DNA from: Caldifarciminota bacterium
GTDB taxonomy: Bacteria; Hydrothermota; UBA3072; B12-G15
DNA: 12,353 nt
Direction of reading: 5' to 3'
NCBI GenBank assembly: GCA_021163525.1
Contig: JAGGTX010000244.1
Span: 1-12,353, forward strand
The notes under the pieces were generated by a model, which made no database searches, was not told where the DNA came from, and saw nothing but the letters and a program-made list of their open reading frames with translations. Below, piece by piece: positions 1-6,845 of this stretch; position 1 is the stretch's first letter, and every line of letters starts with the position of its first letter. Position numbers and translations under genes: made by a program.

Positions 1-1
1 G

Positions 2-379
2 GAACTTGCAGGGATTAAGGGTATTGGTCCAATCAGTGCAAGGAGCATAAAGCAATTTTTTGAGCAGGAGGGTAATCTCAGGGTGCTTGAAAAGTTGAGG
101 AAGGCAGGGGTCAGAATGGAGGAGGAGGTTTTGGAGGAGGGGGAGAGGCCCCTTCAAGGGAAGAAGTTTGTATTCACGGGTGCACTTGGGACAATGACAA
201 GGGATGAGGCTCAGAGAGAGGTTATGAGGCTTGGGGGTGAGGTCTCCTCATCCGTGAGCAAAAAAACAGATTTTGTTGTTGTGGGTAAAGACCCAGGGTC
301 AAAGTATAAAAAGGCAATTTCACTTGGTGTAAAAACAATAACAGAGGAGGAGTTTTTAAGGATGATAGGGAGAAAGTAA
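2..379 (+). CDS. ligA: NAD-dependent DNA ligase LigA, C-terminal part (5' truncated)
   Basis: This is the last 125 residues of the bacterial NAD+-dependent DNA ligase, which seals nicks during replication and repair. The reading frame is open from base 2, so the gene begins upstream of the window. The fragment opens with a helix-hairpin-helix DNA-binding segment (ELAGIKGIGPISARSI). A short acidic linker follows at about residues 35-50. A BRCT domain fills about residues 50-125, with the typical KKFVFTGAL first strand, a GGEVSSSVSKKTDFVVVG core, and an end reading TITEEEFLRMI. An HhH followed by a C-terminal BRCT is the characteristic LigA tail. The catalytic adenylation and OB domains are outside the window. 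The TAA stop is followed after only three bases by the next gene's ATG in the same frame, and the AGGGAG near its end probably serves as that gene's ribosome binding site. Confidence 0.95.
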   Translation, partial: ELAGIKGIGPISARSIKQFFEQEGNLRVLEKLRKAGVRMEEEVLEEGERPLQGKKFVFTGALGTMTRDEAQREVMRLGGEVSSSVSKKTDFVVVGKDPGSKYKKAISLGVKTITEEEFLRMIGRK

Positions 380-382
380 TCC

Positions 383-1999
383 ATGCCAGTTCTCTTAATA
401 TTCTCTGCCATCGTAATCAATGAAGTCATGTCAAATCCAGCAGGGTCTGAATCTGGTAGGGGTTCACCAGGGGATAGAAACGAATTTATAGAGATAATGA
501 ATATCGGGAATGACACCATTGATATTTCTCAATTTTTTATTGCAGACAGAATCGTTTCGGATGCAATTGAACCCTGGACTGATGTATTCCCTGACACCAA
601 TGCTATCACAGGCACAACACTGATTCCTCCAGGATTTTATGGTGTTATCCTTGACCCTGAGTATGTGGATTCAGGGGATGGAACCCATCTACAACCATAC
701 AGGTTTACAGATTCCACAATCGTGCTCAGGGTGGATGACACAACCATTGGTGACGGATTGAGTTCAAAGGATACAGTCTATTTAATAAATCAGAATGGGG
801 ATACAATTGATATTTTTGTCCAGGGAGAAGCCAATAAAGATGGGTTTTCCTATGAAAGAATCAACCCTTACCTTCCAGCAGACATTGAGAACACTGGATT
901 GTCAATTGATTCAACAGGGTCAACACTTGGAAGAAGAAATTCCATATATATAGGAGATGGGATCTACATAATTTCATTTTCTCTTTCTGATGCACTTATC
1001 AAATTAGTATTGAAAAACCCTGGTATCCATTCAGTGGAAGATACTCTCATTGTTTTTGACGACTACAACAGGGATGCCAACCTTTCTGATGATGAAGTAT
1101 TATTTAAGCAAGATTTGAGTATACCGCCAGGAGATACACTTATTTTAACCAGAAACATAAGCCCTTCTGAAGGGGTTCATCTTATCAGGGCTAAGACCTC
1201 TTTTTCTTCTGTTTTTAAGTATATAAGGATTGGAGATGTTGTGGGTGATGTGGTTATCAATGAGATAATGGCTGCGCCTGAGATGGGATGTGAATGGATA
1301 GAGTTATACAATACCCTTGCATATCCTGTATCCATAGATGGATGGTTGCTTGAGGATAAAACACTCCCGGATGTATCGGTTCCACCCCTGGGATATTTAA
1401 TTGTGGCTGATGACTCCACTGAATTCTTTGCAGTATATGGTATGCCAGAGTCAGAATTGATAACCCATCCATTATCACTCTCAAACGAAGAGGACAGTGT
1501 CCTGCTTTTCACGGGTGATACATTCTGCATGGACAGGGTGGTATACACGGAAACAGAGAGAGGATACTCCATTGAGAGATTAAATCCCCTGCTCCCATCA
1601 GGAGAAAAGGCTTCATGGTCATGTTCTGTTTATCCAGGAGGAACACCAGGAAGACGAAACTCCGTATTCACAGAAAAAAATGAAGGTGAAGAATTCAATG
1701 TTTATCCCCGTGTTTTTACACCGGATGGGGATGGAAGGGATGAGGTTCTTCTTGCAATAATCCCCCTGCCCTTTGTCAGGAACCATATAGAAGTTTCCAT
1801 TTTTGACCTGAGGGGTAGAAGGATATACAGGGAGGTTTTTGATTCGGGAGGAGATGTTGCATACTTCAGATGGGACGGTAGGAAAAATGGGGGTGGACAG
1901 GCTGAAAAAGGTGTTTATATTTTAAACGTTTGTGTAAAGGATTTTGAAGGAATAAAACGGGTTGTGCATAAAAAGACCATAGCAATAGGAAGGAGGTAG
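383..1999 (+). CDS. Secreted or surface protein with two lamin-tail (LTD) domains and a FlgD/CHU_C-like C-terminal domain
   Basis: The function is unknown; the architecture is that of an exported structural or adhesive protein of 538 residues. The first LTD-like domain spans about residues 10-187, starting IVINEVMSNP and closing with ERINPYLP and GRRNS (183-187). A beta-rich, possibly CARDB-like Ig segment covers about 190-285. A second LTD repeats the signature from about 290 (VINEIMAAP, CEWIELYN) and closes with ERLNPLLP and TPGRRNS (423-427). The C-terminal 95 residues begin VFTPDGDGRDE (444-454), a possible Ca-binding loop, and contain WDGRKNGGG and KGVYILNV, like FlgD-Ig or gliding-motility C-terminal domains. 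The N-terminus is odd: only about nine residues (MPVLLIFSA) precede the first LTD, with no basic residue, so the signal peptide is minimal or eroded. The upstream in-frame ligA stop rules out a longer start. A weak AGGGAG lies 10 nt upstream. Domain calls are by eye. Confidence 0.8.
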   Translation: MPVLLIFSAIVINEVMSNPAGSESGRGSPGDRNEFIEIMNIGNDTIDISQFFIADRIVSDAIEPWTDVFPDTNAITGTTLIPPGFYGVILDPEYVDSGDGTHLQPYRFTDSTIVLRVDDTTIGDGLSSKDTVYLINQNGDTIDIFVQGEANKDGFSYERINPYLPADIENTGLSIDSTGSTLGRRNSIYIGDGIYIISFSLSDALIKLVLKNPGIHSVEDTLIVFDDYNRDANLSDDEVLFKQDLSIPPGDTLILTRNISPSEGVHLIRAKTSFSSVFKYIRIGDVVGDVVINEIMAAPEMGCEWIELYNTLAYPVSIDGWLLEDKTLPDVSVPPLGYLIVADDSTEFFAVYGMPESELITHPLSLSNEEDSVLLFTGDTFCMDRVVYTETERGYSIERLNPLLPSGEKASWSCSVYPGGTPGRRNSVFTEKNEGEEFNVYPRVFTPDGDGRDEVLLAIIPLPFVRNHIEVSIFDLRGRRIYREVFDSGGDVAYFRWDGRKNGGGQAEKGVYILNVCVKDFEGIKRVVHKKTIAIGRR

Positions 2000-2002
2000 C
2001 CA

Positions 2003-3364
2003 GTGGAAGAAATAAAAAGATTGCTGGAAAAGGCGAGCGTGGATTATGTTGAGATACACATTGAAGAGTATGAGAAGTCTTATGTAGATTTTAATGGAAA
2101 GGTTTTAAAATCCGCAGGTAAGTCTTATGGAATGTTTGGGAATATTAGGGCATTTCACAGAGGGGGTTGGGGATTTTCCTCTTTCACTGAACTGAAGGGT
2201 CTTGAAAAGAAGTTGAGAGAGGCTGAAAAAATGGCAAGGCTCACATCTTCTAAAAAGGGTGGACTGAAGTCCTTGAAACCTGTTAAGAAGACGGTAAGGA
2301 TAAGACTTCCCGATGACCCGAGAAGGTTCTCACTTGAGGAAAAGAAACAACTGGCTGAAAAATACAACAAAATCCTTCTATCAAATAAGGGTGTATTCAA
2401 CACGGTTGTGGGATATCTTGACCACTTTGACAGGAGATGGATTTTTAATACAGAGGGAACAGAAATAATGGAAGAGCGTATTTATACGGGTGTAAGAATG
2501 ACAGCATTTGCCAGGGATGGGACGAATGTTCAAACTGCCTTTGATTCCTACGGTGAACAGGAGGGGTTCAACTCTGTTACTTCCCTTGAGAGGATGGCCG
2601 AGGATGTTGCAAAAATAGCAGTGGACCTTTTGAAGGCGGAGAAGGTTGAGGGTGGGAAGTATACAGTGATACTTGACCCGAAACTCGCTGGTGTTTTTAT
2701 ACATGAAGCATTTGGCCACCTCAGTGAGGCAGACTTTGTGTTTGAAAACAGGAAACTTTTTGAGATTATGAAGATAGGGAAGAGGTTTGGGCCTGATAAC
2801 CTCAATGTTATAGATGATGGGAAAATGTATGGTTTGAGGGGCTCTTATCACTTTGATGATGAGGGAACACCAGCAAGAAAGACATACCTGATAAAGAATG
2901 GAAAACTTACAGGGAGACTCCATTCAAAGGAGACTGCATATCTTCTTGGTGAGGAACCCACAGGTAATGCAAGGGCTATTGACTACACCTTTCCTCCAAT
3001 AGTTAGGATGAGTTGCACATACATTGATAATGGGGATACTCCATTTGAAGAAATGATTTCTGATATAAAAAAGGGAATTTACGCAGTGGCTGCTTATGGT
3101 GGACAAACAGAACTTGAAATGTTCACCTTTTCTGCGGCAAGGGGTTATTTGATTGAGAATGGGAAGATAAAGAAGATGCTGAGGGATGTTGTTCTCACCG
3201 GAAATGTTTTTGAAACACTGATGAACATTGAAATGATAGGGAATGACCTTCATTTGTTTGGAGGCCTTGGTGGATGTGGTAAGAACGGGCAGGCACCGCT
3301 CCCCGTGAGTGATGGTGCTCCTCACATAAGGATAAAGGATGTTATTATTGGAGGTGAAAAATGA
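2003..3364 (+). CDS. tldD: TldD family metalloprotease (TldD/PmbA peptidase, catalytic subunit)
   Basis: This is the zinc-binding half of the TldD/TldE heterodimeric protease, which degrades or matures small peptides and, in enterobacteria, processes microcin B17 and CcdA. It has 453 residues, the normal family length. The HExxxH motif reads HEAFGH with histidines 234 and 238. The expected third zinc ligand is Cys425, in GGCGKNGQAPLPVSDGAPH near the C-terminus, matching the E. coli TldD arrangement. Other family segments include FDDEGTPARKTYLIKNG and the GGQTELEMFTFSAARGYLI strand. The start is a GTG with a strong AGGAGG six bases upstream, and that Shine-Dalgarno overlaps the end of the previous gene. 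The stop overlaps the tldE start by 4 nt (ATGA), so the two subunits are probably translationally coupled. The protein is cytosolic. Its substrate cannot be read from this window. Confidence 0.95.
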   Translation: MEEIKRLLEKASVDYVEIHIEEYEKSYVDFNGKVLKSAGKSYGMFGNIRAFHRGGWGFSSFTELKGLEKKLREAEKMARLTSSKKGGLKSLKPVKKTVRIRLPDDPRRFSLEEKKQLAEKYNKILLSNKGVFNTVVGYLDHFDRRWIFNTEGTEIMEERIYTGVRMTAFARDGTNVQTAFDSYGEQEGFNSVTSLERMAEDVAKIAVDLLKAEKVEGGKYTVILDPKLAGVFIHEAFGHLSEADFVFENRKLFEIMKIGKRFGPDNLNVIDDGKMYGLRGSYHFDDEGTPARKTYLIKNGKLTGRLHSKETAYLLGEEPTGNARAIDYTFPPIVRMSCTYIDNGDTPFEEMISDIKKGIYAVAAYGGQTELEMFTFSAARGYLIENGKIKKMLRDVVLTGNVFETLMNIEMIGNDLHLFGGLGGCGKNGQAPLPVSDGAPHIRIKDVIIGGEK

Positions 3365-4659
3365 AAAGGGCAATAAGGGCACTGAAAAAGAGTGGGTATT
3401 CAGGCGAAATATTCTATGTAGAAAAAGAGATAACCCCGGTTGAGTTTAAGAGTAACAGACTCTATGCTGTAGAGGATAAGGTGAAGTCAGGATACGGTGT
3501 CCGTGTATTTAAGAATGGCAAAATGGGTTTTTCAAGTGTATTTGGGGATAACCTTGATAGAGCGGTTGAGTCAGCAATTGAGAGCGTGAAACTTGGTGTT
3601 GAGACAGAGTTTTCCCTTCCTTCACCTGCAAGGATTAAAGGGGGTTTAAAGTATTATCATGAAGACACAGAGAAGATAAAGGTAAAAGAAATGATTAAGA
3701 TGGGTGAGGAACTGTTGAATAAACTGGGAGTATTGGGTGATGCAAGCATTGATATAAGTTTAAGAAAAAGTGTTAAAAGGGTTAAGATTCTCAATACTGA
3801 GGGTGTTGAACTGGAATACAAAAAAACCGGTTGGTCCTTTGGGGCCATTGTTTTTGCCATAATAGCCGACTCTGTTACATGGATTTATGATTTTTACTCA
3901 TGTTCAAAATTCGTTGACAGGAGAAACCAGATTGAAAGACACATCAAGGACCTTTACAGAAAGTCTAAAACACTGGCAAAACCTGTTAAGGGGAAGAAGG
4001 ATGTTATCTTCATGCCATCAGCCCTGCATACGGTTCTTATCCCCATAAGCAGGGGAGTCAATGGTGAGAATGTGATGAAGGGAACTTCTCCCCTTGCTGG
4101 TAAACTCGGCAAGAAGGTTCTATCCGATAAAATCAGCATAATTGATAATCCTTTCAAATCATGGGGTATTAATACATGTCCTTTTGATGATGAGGGTGTT
4201 CCAACCAGGAAAAAATACATATTCAGGAATGGCGTTCTTGAAAACTACGTACTTGATTTAAGGTCTGCAAAAAAACTGGGGCTGAATCCCACTGGTAATG
4301 GGTTCAGGTCTGGGGTATCCCTTCCATTTCCTGATTTTACAAATATTGAGATTGCACCAGGCGATACATCTATCAGGGATATGATTTCAAGTATGAAGGA
4401 TGGACTTGTTGTCCACTCTGTTCTCGGAGCAGGTCAGTCAAATATAATCGCAGGTGATTTCAGTGTGAATGCATCACTTGCATTCAGGGTGAAGAATGGA
4501 GAAGTGGTGGGAAGAGTCAAGGATACCATGATTGCCGGTAATTCATACAGGGTGTTCAAGAAGGTGAAAGAGGTTTCAAAGGAGAGAAAAAACTTTCAGG
4601 GTATGCTACTGCCTGCCATAAAATTCTCCAGCATCAACATCTTCGGGGACGGAGGTTGA
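3361..4659 (+). CDS. tldE: TldE/PmbA family protein, non-zinc partner of TldD
   Basis: This is the partner subunit of the TldD/E protease, 432 residues long. It shares the fold with its neighbour: an N-terminal segment with YGVRVFKNGKMGFSS, a central CPFDDEGVPTRKKYIFRNG that parallels the TldD stretch FDDEGTPARKTYLIKNG, and a C-terminal FSVNASLAFRVKNGEVVG with a family-typical KDTMIAGNSYRVF. There is no HExxxH motif; the corresponding region reads MPSALHTVLIP with a lone His. This is normal for TldE, which shapes the cavity but does not bind the zinc. The ATG overlaps the tldD stop by four bases. The gene ends 31 bp from the convergent wecB end. The family also includes the archaeal and cyanobacterial PmbA-like proteins, so the exact subfamily name is less certain than the pairing. 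Confidence 0.92.
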   Translation: MKRAIRALKKSGYSGEIFYVEKEITPVEFKSNRLYAVEDKVKSGYGVRVFKNGKMGFSSVFGDNLDRAVESAIESVKLGVETEFSLPSPARIKGGLKYYHEDTEKIKVKEMIKMGEELLNKLGVLGDASIDISLRKSVKRVKILNTEGVELEYKKTGWSFGAIVFAIIADSVTWIYDFYSCSKFVDRRNQIERHIKDLYRKSKTLAKPVKGKKDVIFMPSALHTVLIPISRGVNGENVMKGTSPLAGKLGKKVLSDKISIIDNPFKSWGINTCPFDDEGVPTRKKYIFRNGVLENYVLDLRSAKKLGLNPTGNGFRSGVSLPFPDFTNIEIAPGDTSIRDMISSMKDGLVVHSVLGAGQSNIIAGDFSVNASLAFRVKNGEVVGRVKDTMIAGNSYRVFKKVKEVSKERKNFQGMLLPAIKFSSINIFGDGG

Positions 4660-4732
4660 CTTTTTGACATTTTGTTTATTTCTTTAATTTTCAAGAAGAT
4701 AAGGATAGATTTATAGATTTATCCTCCGTCCC
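4646..4732. repeat. 10-bp GC-rich inverted repeat spanning the convergent tldE/wecB ends
   Basis: GGGACGGAGG at 4646-4655, in the last codons of tldE, is perfectly complementary to CCTCCGTCCC at 4723-4732, in the 3' part of wecB, with a 67-bp AT-rich loop. Inside the loop a second hairpin can form: AGGATAGAT (4702-4710) with ATTTATCCT (4717-4725), which includes one G-U pair. The two stems share 4723-4725 and exclude each other. TTTT follows the distal arm on the plus strand. The long loop and short T-run make this a poor classical terminator, but the position at a convergent gene end suggests a bidirectional role. Chance is possible. Confidence 0.35.
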
Positions 4733-5800
4733 TTTTAGGGATTCTGTTATTCTTTTTCCTGCCTTCCCGTCCCACAGTGGTGGGATTTCACCTTCCTTCC
4801 ATTCACCATTTATCGCCTTCATTGAGAGTTCAAGTAAATGTTCAATGGGTTTATCTCTTAATACAACATTTGTTCCCATTTCTTCTGTTACAGGCCTCTC
4901 TGTATTTGGCCTCACCGTTATACAGGGTTTCCGTAGATAAGTTGTTTCCTCCTGTATCCCCCCAGAATCGGTTATAACCAGTCTTGAGAATCTCTCAAGC
5001 GCCAGAAATTTTCTGTAGTTCTGTGGTTGTATTATGGTAATTCCTCCAGTTTCAATATTGAATTCCTTTATTCTTTTTTCAGTTCTTGGATGGATGGGGA
5101 ATACAACAGGAAGATATGCAGATAACTGATTCAATACCCCCAGAATTTTCTTCAGAGGTTCCTTCCTGTCCACATTTGAAGGTCTGTGAAGTGTGACAAG
5201 TATATAGTTGTTTTCCTCGAGACCAAATTCATTCAGTACAGAAATGTCTGCATGGGGAAGGATGGTGATAAGGGTGTCTATCATTGTGTTCCCAACAAAG
5301 TATATCCTGTCTTCTTCAACTCCTTCCCTTTTTAGATTTTCTATCCCTGACTTTTCAGTAACAAAAAGGAGATGGGAGATTCTATCCGTTAACATCCTGT
5401 TTATCTCCTCTGGCATGGACCAGTCAAAGCTCCTTAACCCTGCCTCCACATGGGCAATCTTTATTCCAAGTTTTACAGCAGCAAGGGATGCTGCAATGGT
5501 TGAATTGACATCCCCGAATACCATAACAATATCCGGATTCTCTTTAATAAAGAGTTTTTCAAGCCCCTCAAGTGCCCTTGCTGTCTGTTCTCCATGTGTT
5601 CCAGACCTTACATCAAGAAACACATCTGGTTCGGGGAGGTTCAGAACCTCAAAAAAGACACGGGACATTTCGTAATCATAATGCTGGCCAGTATGAACCA
5701 CTGTTGTTTCCCAATCAGGACACTCTCTTTTTATATTATTATATACTGGCATAAGTTTCATAAAGTTGGGTCTTGCTCCAACAACAAGATGGATTTTCAT
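4691..5800 (-). CDS. wecB: UDP-N-acetylglucosamine 2-epimerase (non-hydrolysing)
   Basis: The enzyme interconverts UDP-GlcNAc and UDP-ManNAc in the cytosol, supplying ManNAc units for cell-surface polysaccharide or glycan linkers. The protein has 369 residues, the usual family length. Visible family motifs are GARPNFMK (8-15), GTHGEQTARAL (68-77), FGDVNST (95-101), HVEAGLRSF (118-125), MPEEINRMLTDR (129-140), VTLHRPSN (202-209), PIHPRT (235-240) and TDSGGIQEE (277-285). The expected catalytic acids (Asp97, Glu119, Glu132) and His205 are therefore present. The ATG at 5800 is preferred over a TTG one codon upstream, because AAAGGAGG ends only one base before the TTG but four before the ATG. The gene stands alone: no UDP-ManNAc dehydrogenase or glycosyltransferase is adjacent. 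It is convergent with tldE and has its own strong promoter. Confidence 0.95.
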   Translation of the reverse strand: MKIHLVVGARPNFMKLMPVYNNIKRECPDWETTVVHTGQHYDYEMSRVFFEVLNLPEPDVFLDVRSGTHGEQTARALEGLEKLFIKENPDIVMVFGDVNSTIAASLAAVKLGIKIAHVEAGLRSFDWSMPEEINRMLTDRISHLLFVTEKSGIENLKREGVEEDRIYFVGNTMIDTLITILPHADISVLNEFGLEENNYILVTLHRPSNVDRKEPLKKILGVLNQLSAYLPVVFPIHPRTEKRIKEFNIETGGITIIQPQNYRKFLALERFSRLVITDSGGIQEETTYLRKPCITVRPNTERPVTEEMGTNVVLRDKPIEHLLELSMKAINGEWKEGEIPPLWDGKAGKRITESLKGTEDKSINLSLSS

Positions 5801-5811
5801 CAATCCTCCTT

Positions 5812-5846
5812 TTGGGGTATCATATATTCATGCATTTATCTGTCAA
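5812..5846 (-). promoter_or_regulatory. Sigma70-like promoter of wecB with a very short leader
   Basis: On the minus strand, TTGACA (5846-5841) is followed after 16 bp by TATGAT (5824-5819). This is a perfect -35 and a five-of-six -10 at near-ideal spacing. The start point should fall near 5812, giving a leader of only about 12 nt (AAAGGAGGATTG), essentially just the Shine-Dalgarno before the ATG. Confidence 0.75.
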
Positions 5847-5875
5847 GTAGAGAGATACGGATTGTTTCAAGGTTA

Positions 5876-5911
5876 TTGACTTAAATACCTTTTTCATTCA
5901 TAATAAGGCAT
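5876..5911 (+). promoter_or_regulatory. Sigma70-like promoter of mscS, predicted to give a leaderless mRNA
   Basis: TTGACT (5876-5881) and CATAAT (5899-5904) are separated by exactly 17 bp. The expected start point, 6-7 bp past the -10, is 5910-5911, which is the mscS ATG at 5910. The only Shine-Dalgarno-like bases (AAGG, 5905-5908) sit one base before the ATG, too close for use. The promoter is back-to-back with that of wecB; the -35 hexamers are 29 bp apart. Confidence 0.65.
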
Positions 5912-5916
5912 GAATG
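5895..5916. promoter_or_regulatory. Dyad symmetry over the mscS -10 and start codon (candidate operator)
   Basis: CATTCAT (5895-5901) and ATGAATG (5910-5916) form a perfect 7-bp inverted repeat around an 8-bp centre. One arm overlaps the -10 hexamer and the other contains the start codon. A protein bound here would block RNA polymerase. If transcription starts further upstream, the RNA hairpin would instead hide the start codon. A related ATTCATGCAT lies at 5827-5836, beside the wecB -10. The element is short, so chance is possible. Confidence 0.35.
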
Positions 5917-6845
5917 TTTTTGAGACGGCAAAGGACATAAGGAATACGATTGACCTGGGGAGCCTTCCGGATGTTTATTCAAGGCTACTTATTACCGGTG
6001 CTATTTTAATTGTTCTCCTCGGTATTCGTTTTCTCTTTAATTCACTGATTGTTAAAAAGATTAAGAATATAAAGACAAAGTATCTCTGGAGGAAGGCAGG
6101 TGATTATCTCCTCTTTTTTGCTGGCATCCTTCTTATTGGGAGAACATGGTTTGTGGCGGTTCAATCACTTGCTACATTTGTTGGTATTATCACAGCGGGT
6201 TTGACCATAGCCATGAGGGAATTACTGATAGACCTTGCAGGATGGTTCTTTATTCTCACAAGGAGGCCATTCAACCTTGGTGACAGGATAGAGATAGGGG
6301 ATTTAAAGGGTGATGTGATTGACATCAGGGCATTTAAGTTTACACTGCTTGAAGTTGAAAACTGGGTTGACGGTGAGCAGAGCACAGGAAGGATCGTTCA
6401 TGTTCCCAACCGTGATATCTTCAGTAAGGAGATTTATAATTATACCATAGGATTCAGGTTCATATGGAATGAAGTCAGTATTGTAATAACCTATGAAAGT
6501 AACTATGAGAAGGCAAAAAAGATTGTTGAGGGGATTGTTGGGAAACACAGTGCAAATCTACCTGAAAAGGCAGAGCAAAAGGTGATTGAGGCTGCCCAGA
6601 AATTTCTCGTTTATTATTCTTCACTCACACCAATTGTTTATACAAAAGTTATTGATTATGGGGTGAAGCTTACAATGAGGTATATATGTTCCCCAAAGAT
6701 GCGCAGGATAACTGAGCACAGGATATACGAGGACGTAATTAAGGCATTTTCAAAAGAAGACGACATTGACTTTGCCTATCCCACATACAGGATATTCAAA
6801 AATCTTGAAGAGGGTAAGGAGGGATTGAGAAAAGGTGGCACTTAA
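5910..6845 (+). CDS. MscS-family mechanosensitive ion channel
   Basis: This is a small-conductance mechanosensitive channel of the inner membrane, expected to open under tension and release solutes on hypo-osmotic shock. At 311 residues it is close to the 286 of E. coli MscS. Three hydrophobic segments lie at about 26-46, 66-84 and 88-118. The last is the pore-type helix, reading GIITAGLTIAMRELLIDLAG, and runs directly into the family signature RRPFNLGDRIEIG (118-130) and GDVIDIRAFKFTLL of the beta domain. VHVPNRDIF (163-171) is the usual VPN strand, and an alpha/beta cytosolic domain completes the protein. The start is the ATG at 5910; no later Met precedes the first membrane helix. It overlaps the permease gene by 11 nt, indicating co-transcription. 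Which MscS subgroup it belongs to, and whether it conducts ions non-selectively, cannot be told here. Confidence 0.92.
   Translation: MNVFETAKDIRNTIDLGSLPDVYSRLLITGAILIVLLGIRFLFNSLIVKKIKNIKTKYLWRKAGDYLLFFAGILLIGRTWFVAVQSLATFVGIITAGLTIAMRELLIDLAGWFFILTRRPFNLGDRIEIGDLKGDVIDIRAFKFTLLEVENWVDGEQSTGRIVHVPNRDIFSKEIYNYTIGFRFIWNEVSIVITYESNYEKAKKIVEGIVGKHSANLPEKAEQKVIEAAQKFLVYYSSLTPIVYTKVIDYGVKLTMRYICSPKMRRITEHRIYEDVIKAFSKEDDIDFAYPTYRIFKNLEEGKEGLRKGGT

Noticed and set aside
211..519. 102-codon minus-strand frame across the ligA/LTD junction
   Set aside because: It overlaps the conserved BRCT domain and the start of the LTD protein, and has no family features.
2381..2923. 180-codon open frame antisense to tldD
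   Set aside because: It lies wholly inside a clearly conserved tldD including the zinc-motif region, has no recognisable domain, and is explained by the codon bias of the real gene.
4664..4690. TTGACA in the tldE-wecB gap as a promoter
   Set aside because: No acceptable -10 lies 15-19 bp downstream, and it would point into the 3' end of wecB antisense.
4660..4690. A small peptide gene serving as TldD/E substrate next to tldE
   Set aside because: The gap is only 31 bp, and none of the other gaps can hold a convincing short gene with a ribosome binding site.
5208..5675. 155-codon open frame antisense to wecB
   Set aside because: It is Ser/Phe/Pro-rich low-information sequence mirroring conserved wecB motifs, with no ribosome binding site of note; a shadow of the real gene.
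5800..5803. TTG at 5803 as the wecB start
   Set aside because: It is only one base from the Shine-Dalgarno, whereas the adjacent ATG at 5800 has better spacing and gives the family-typical MKIHLVVGARP start.
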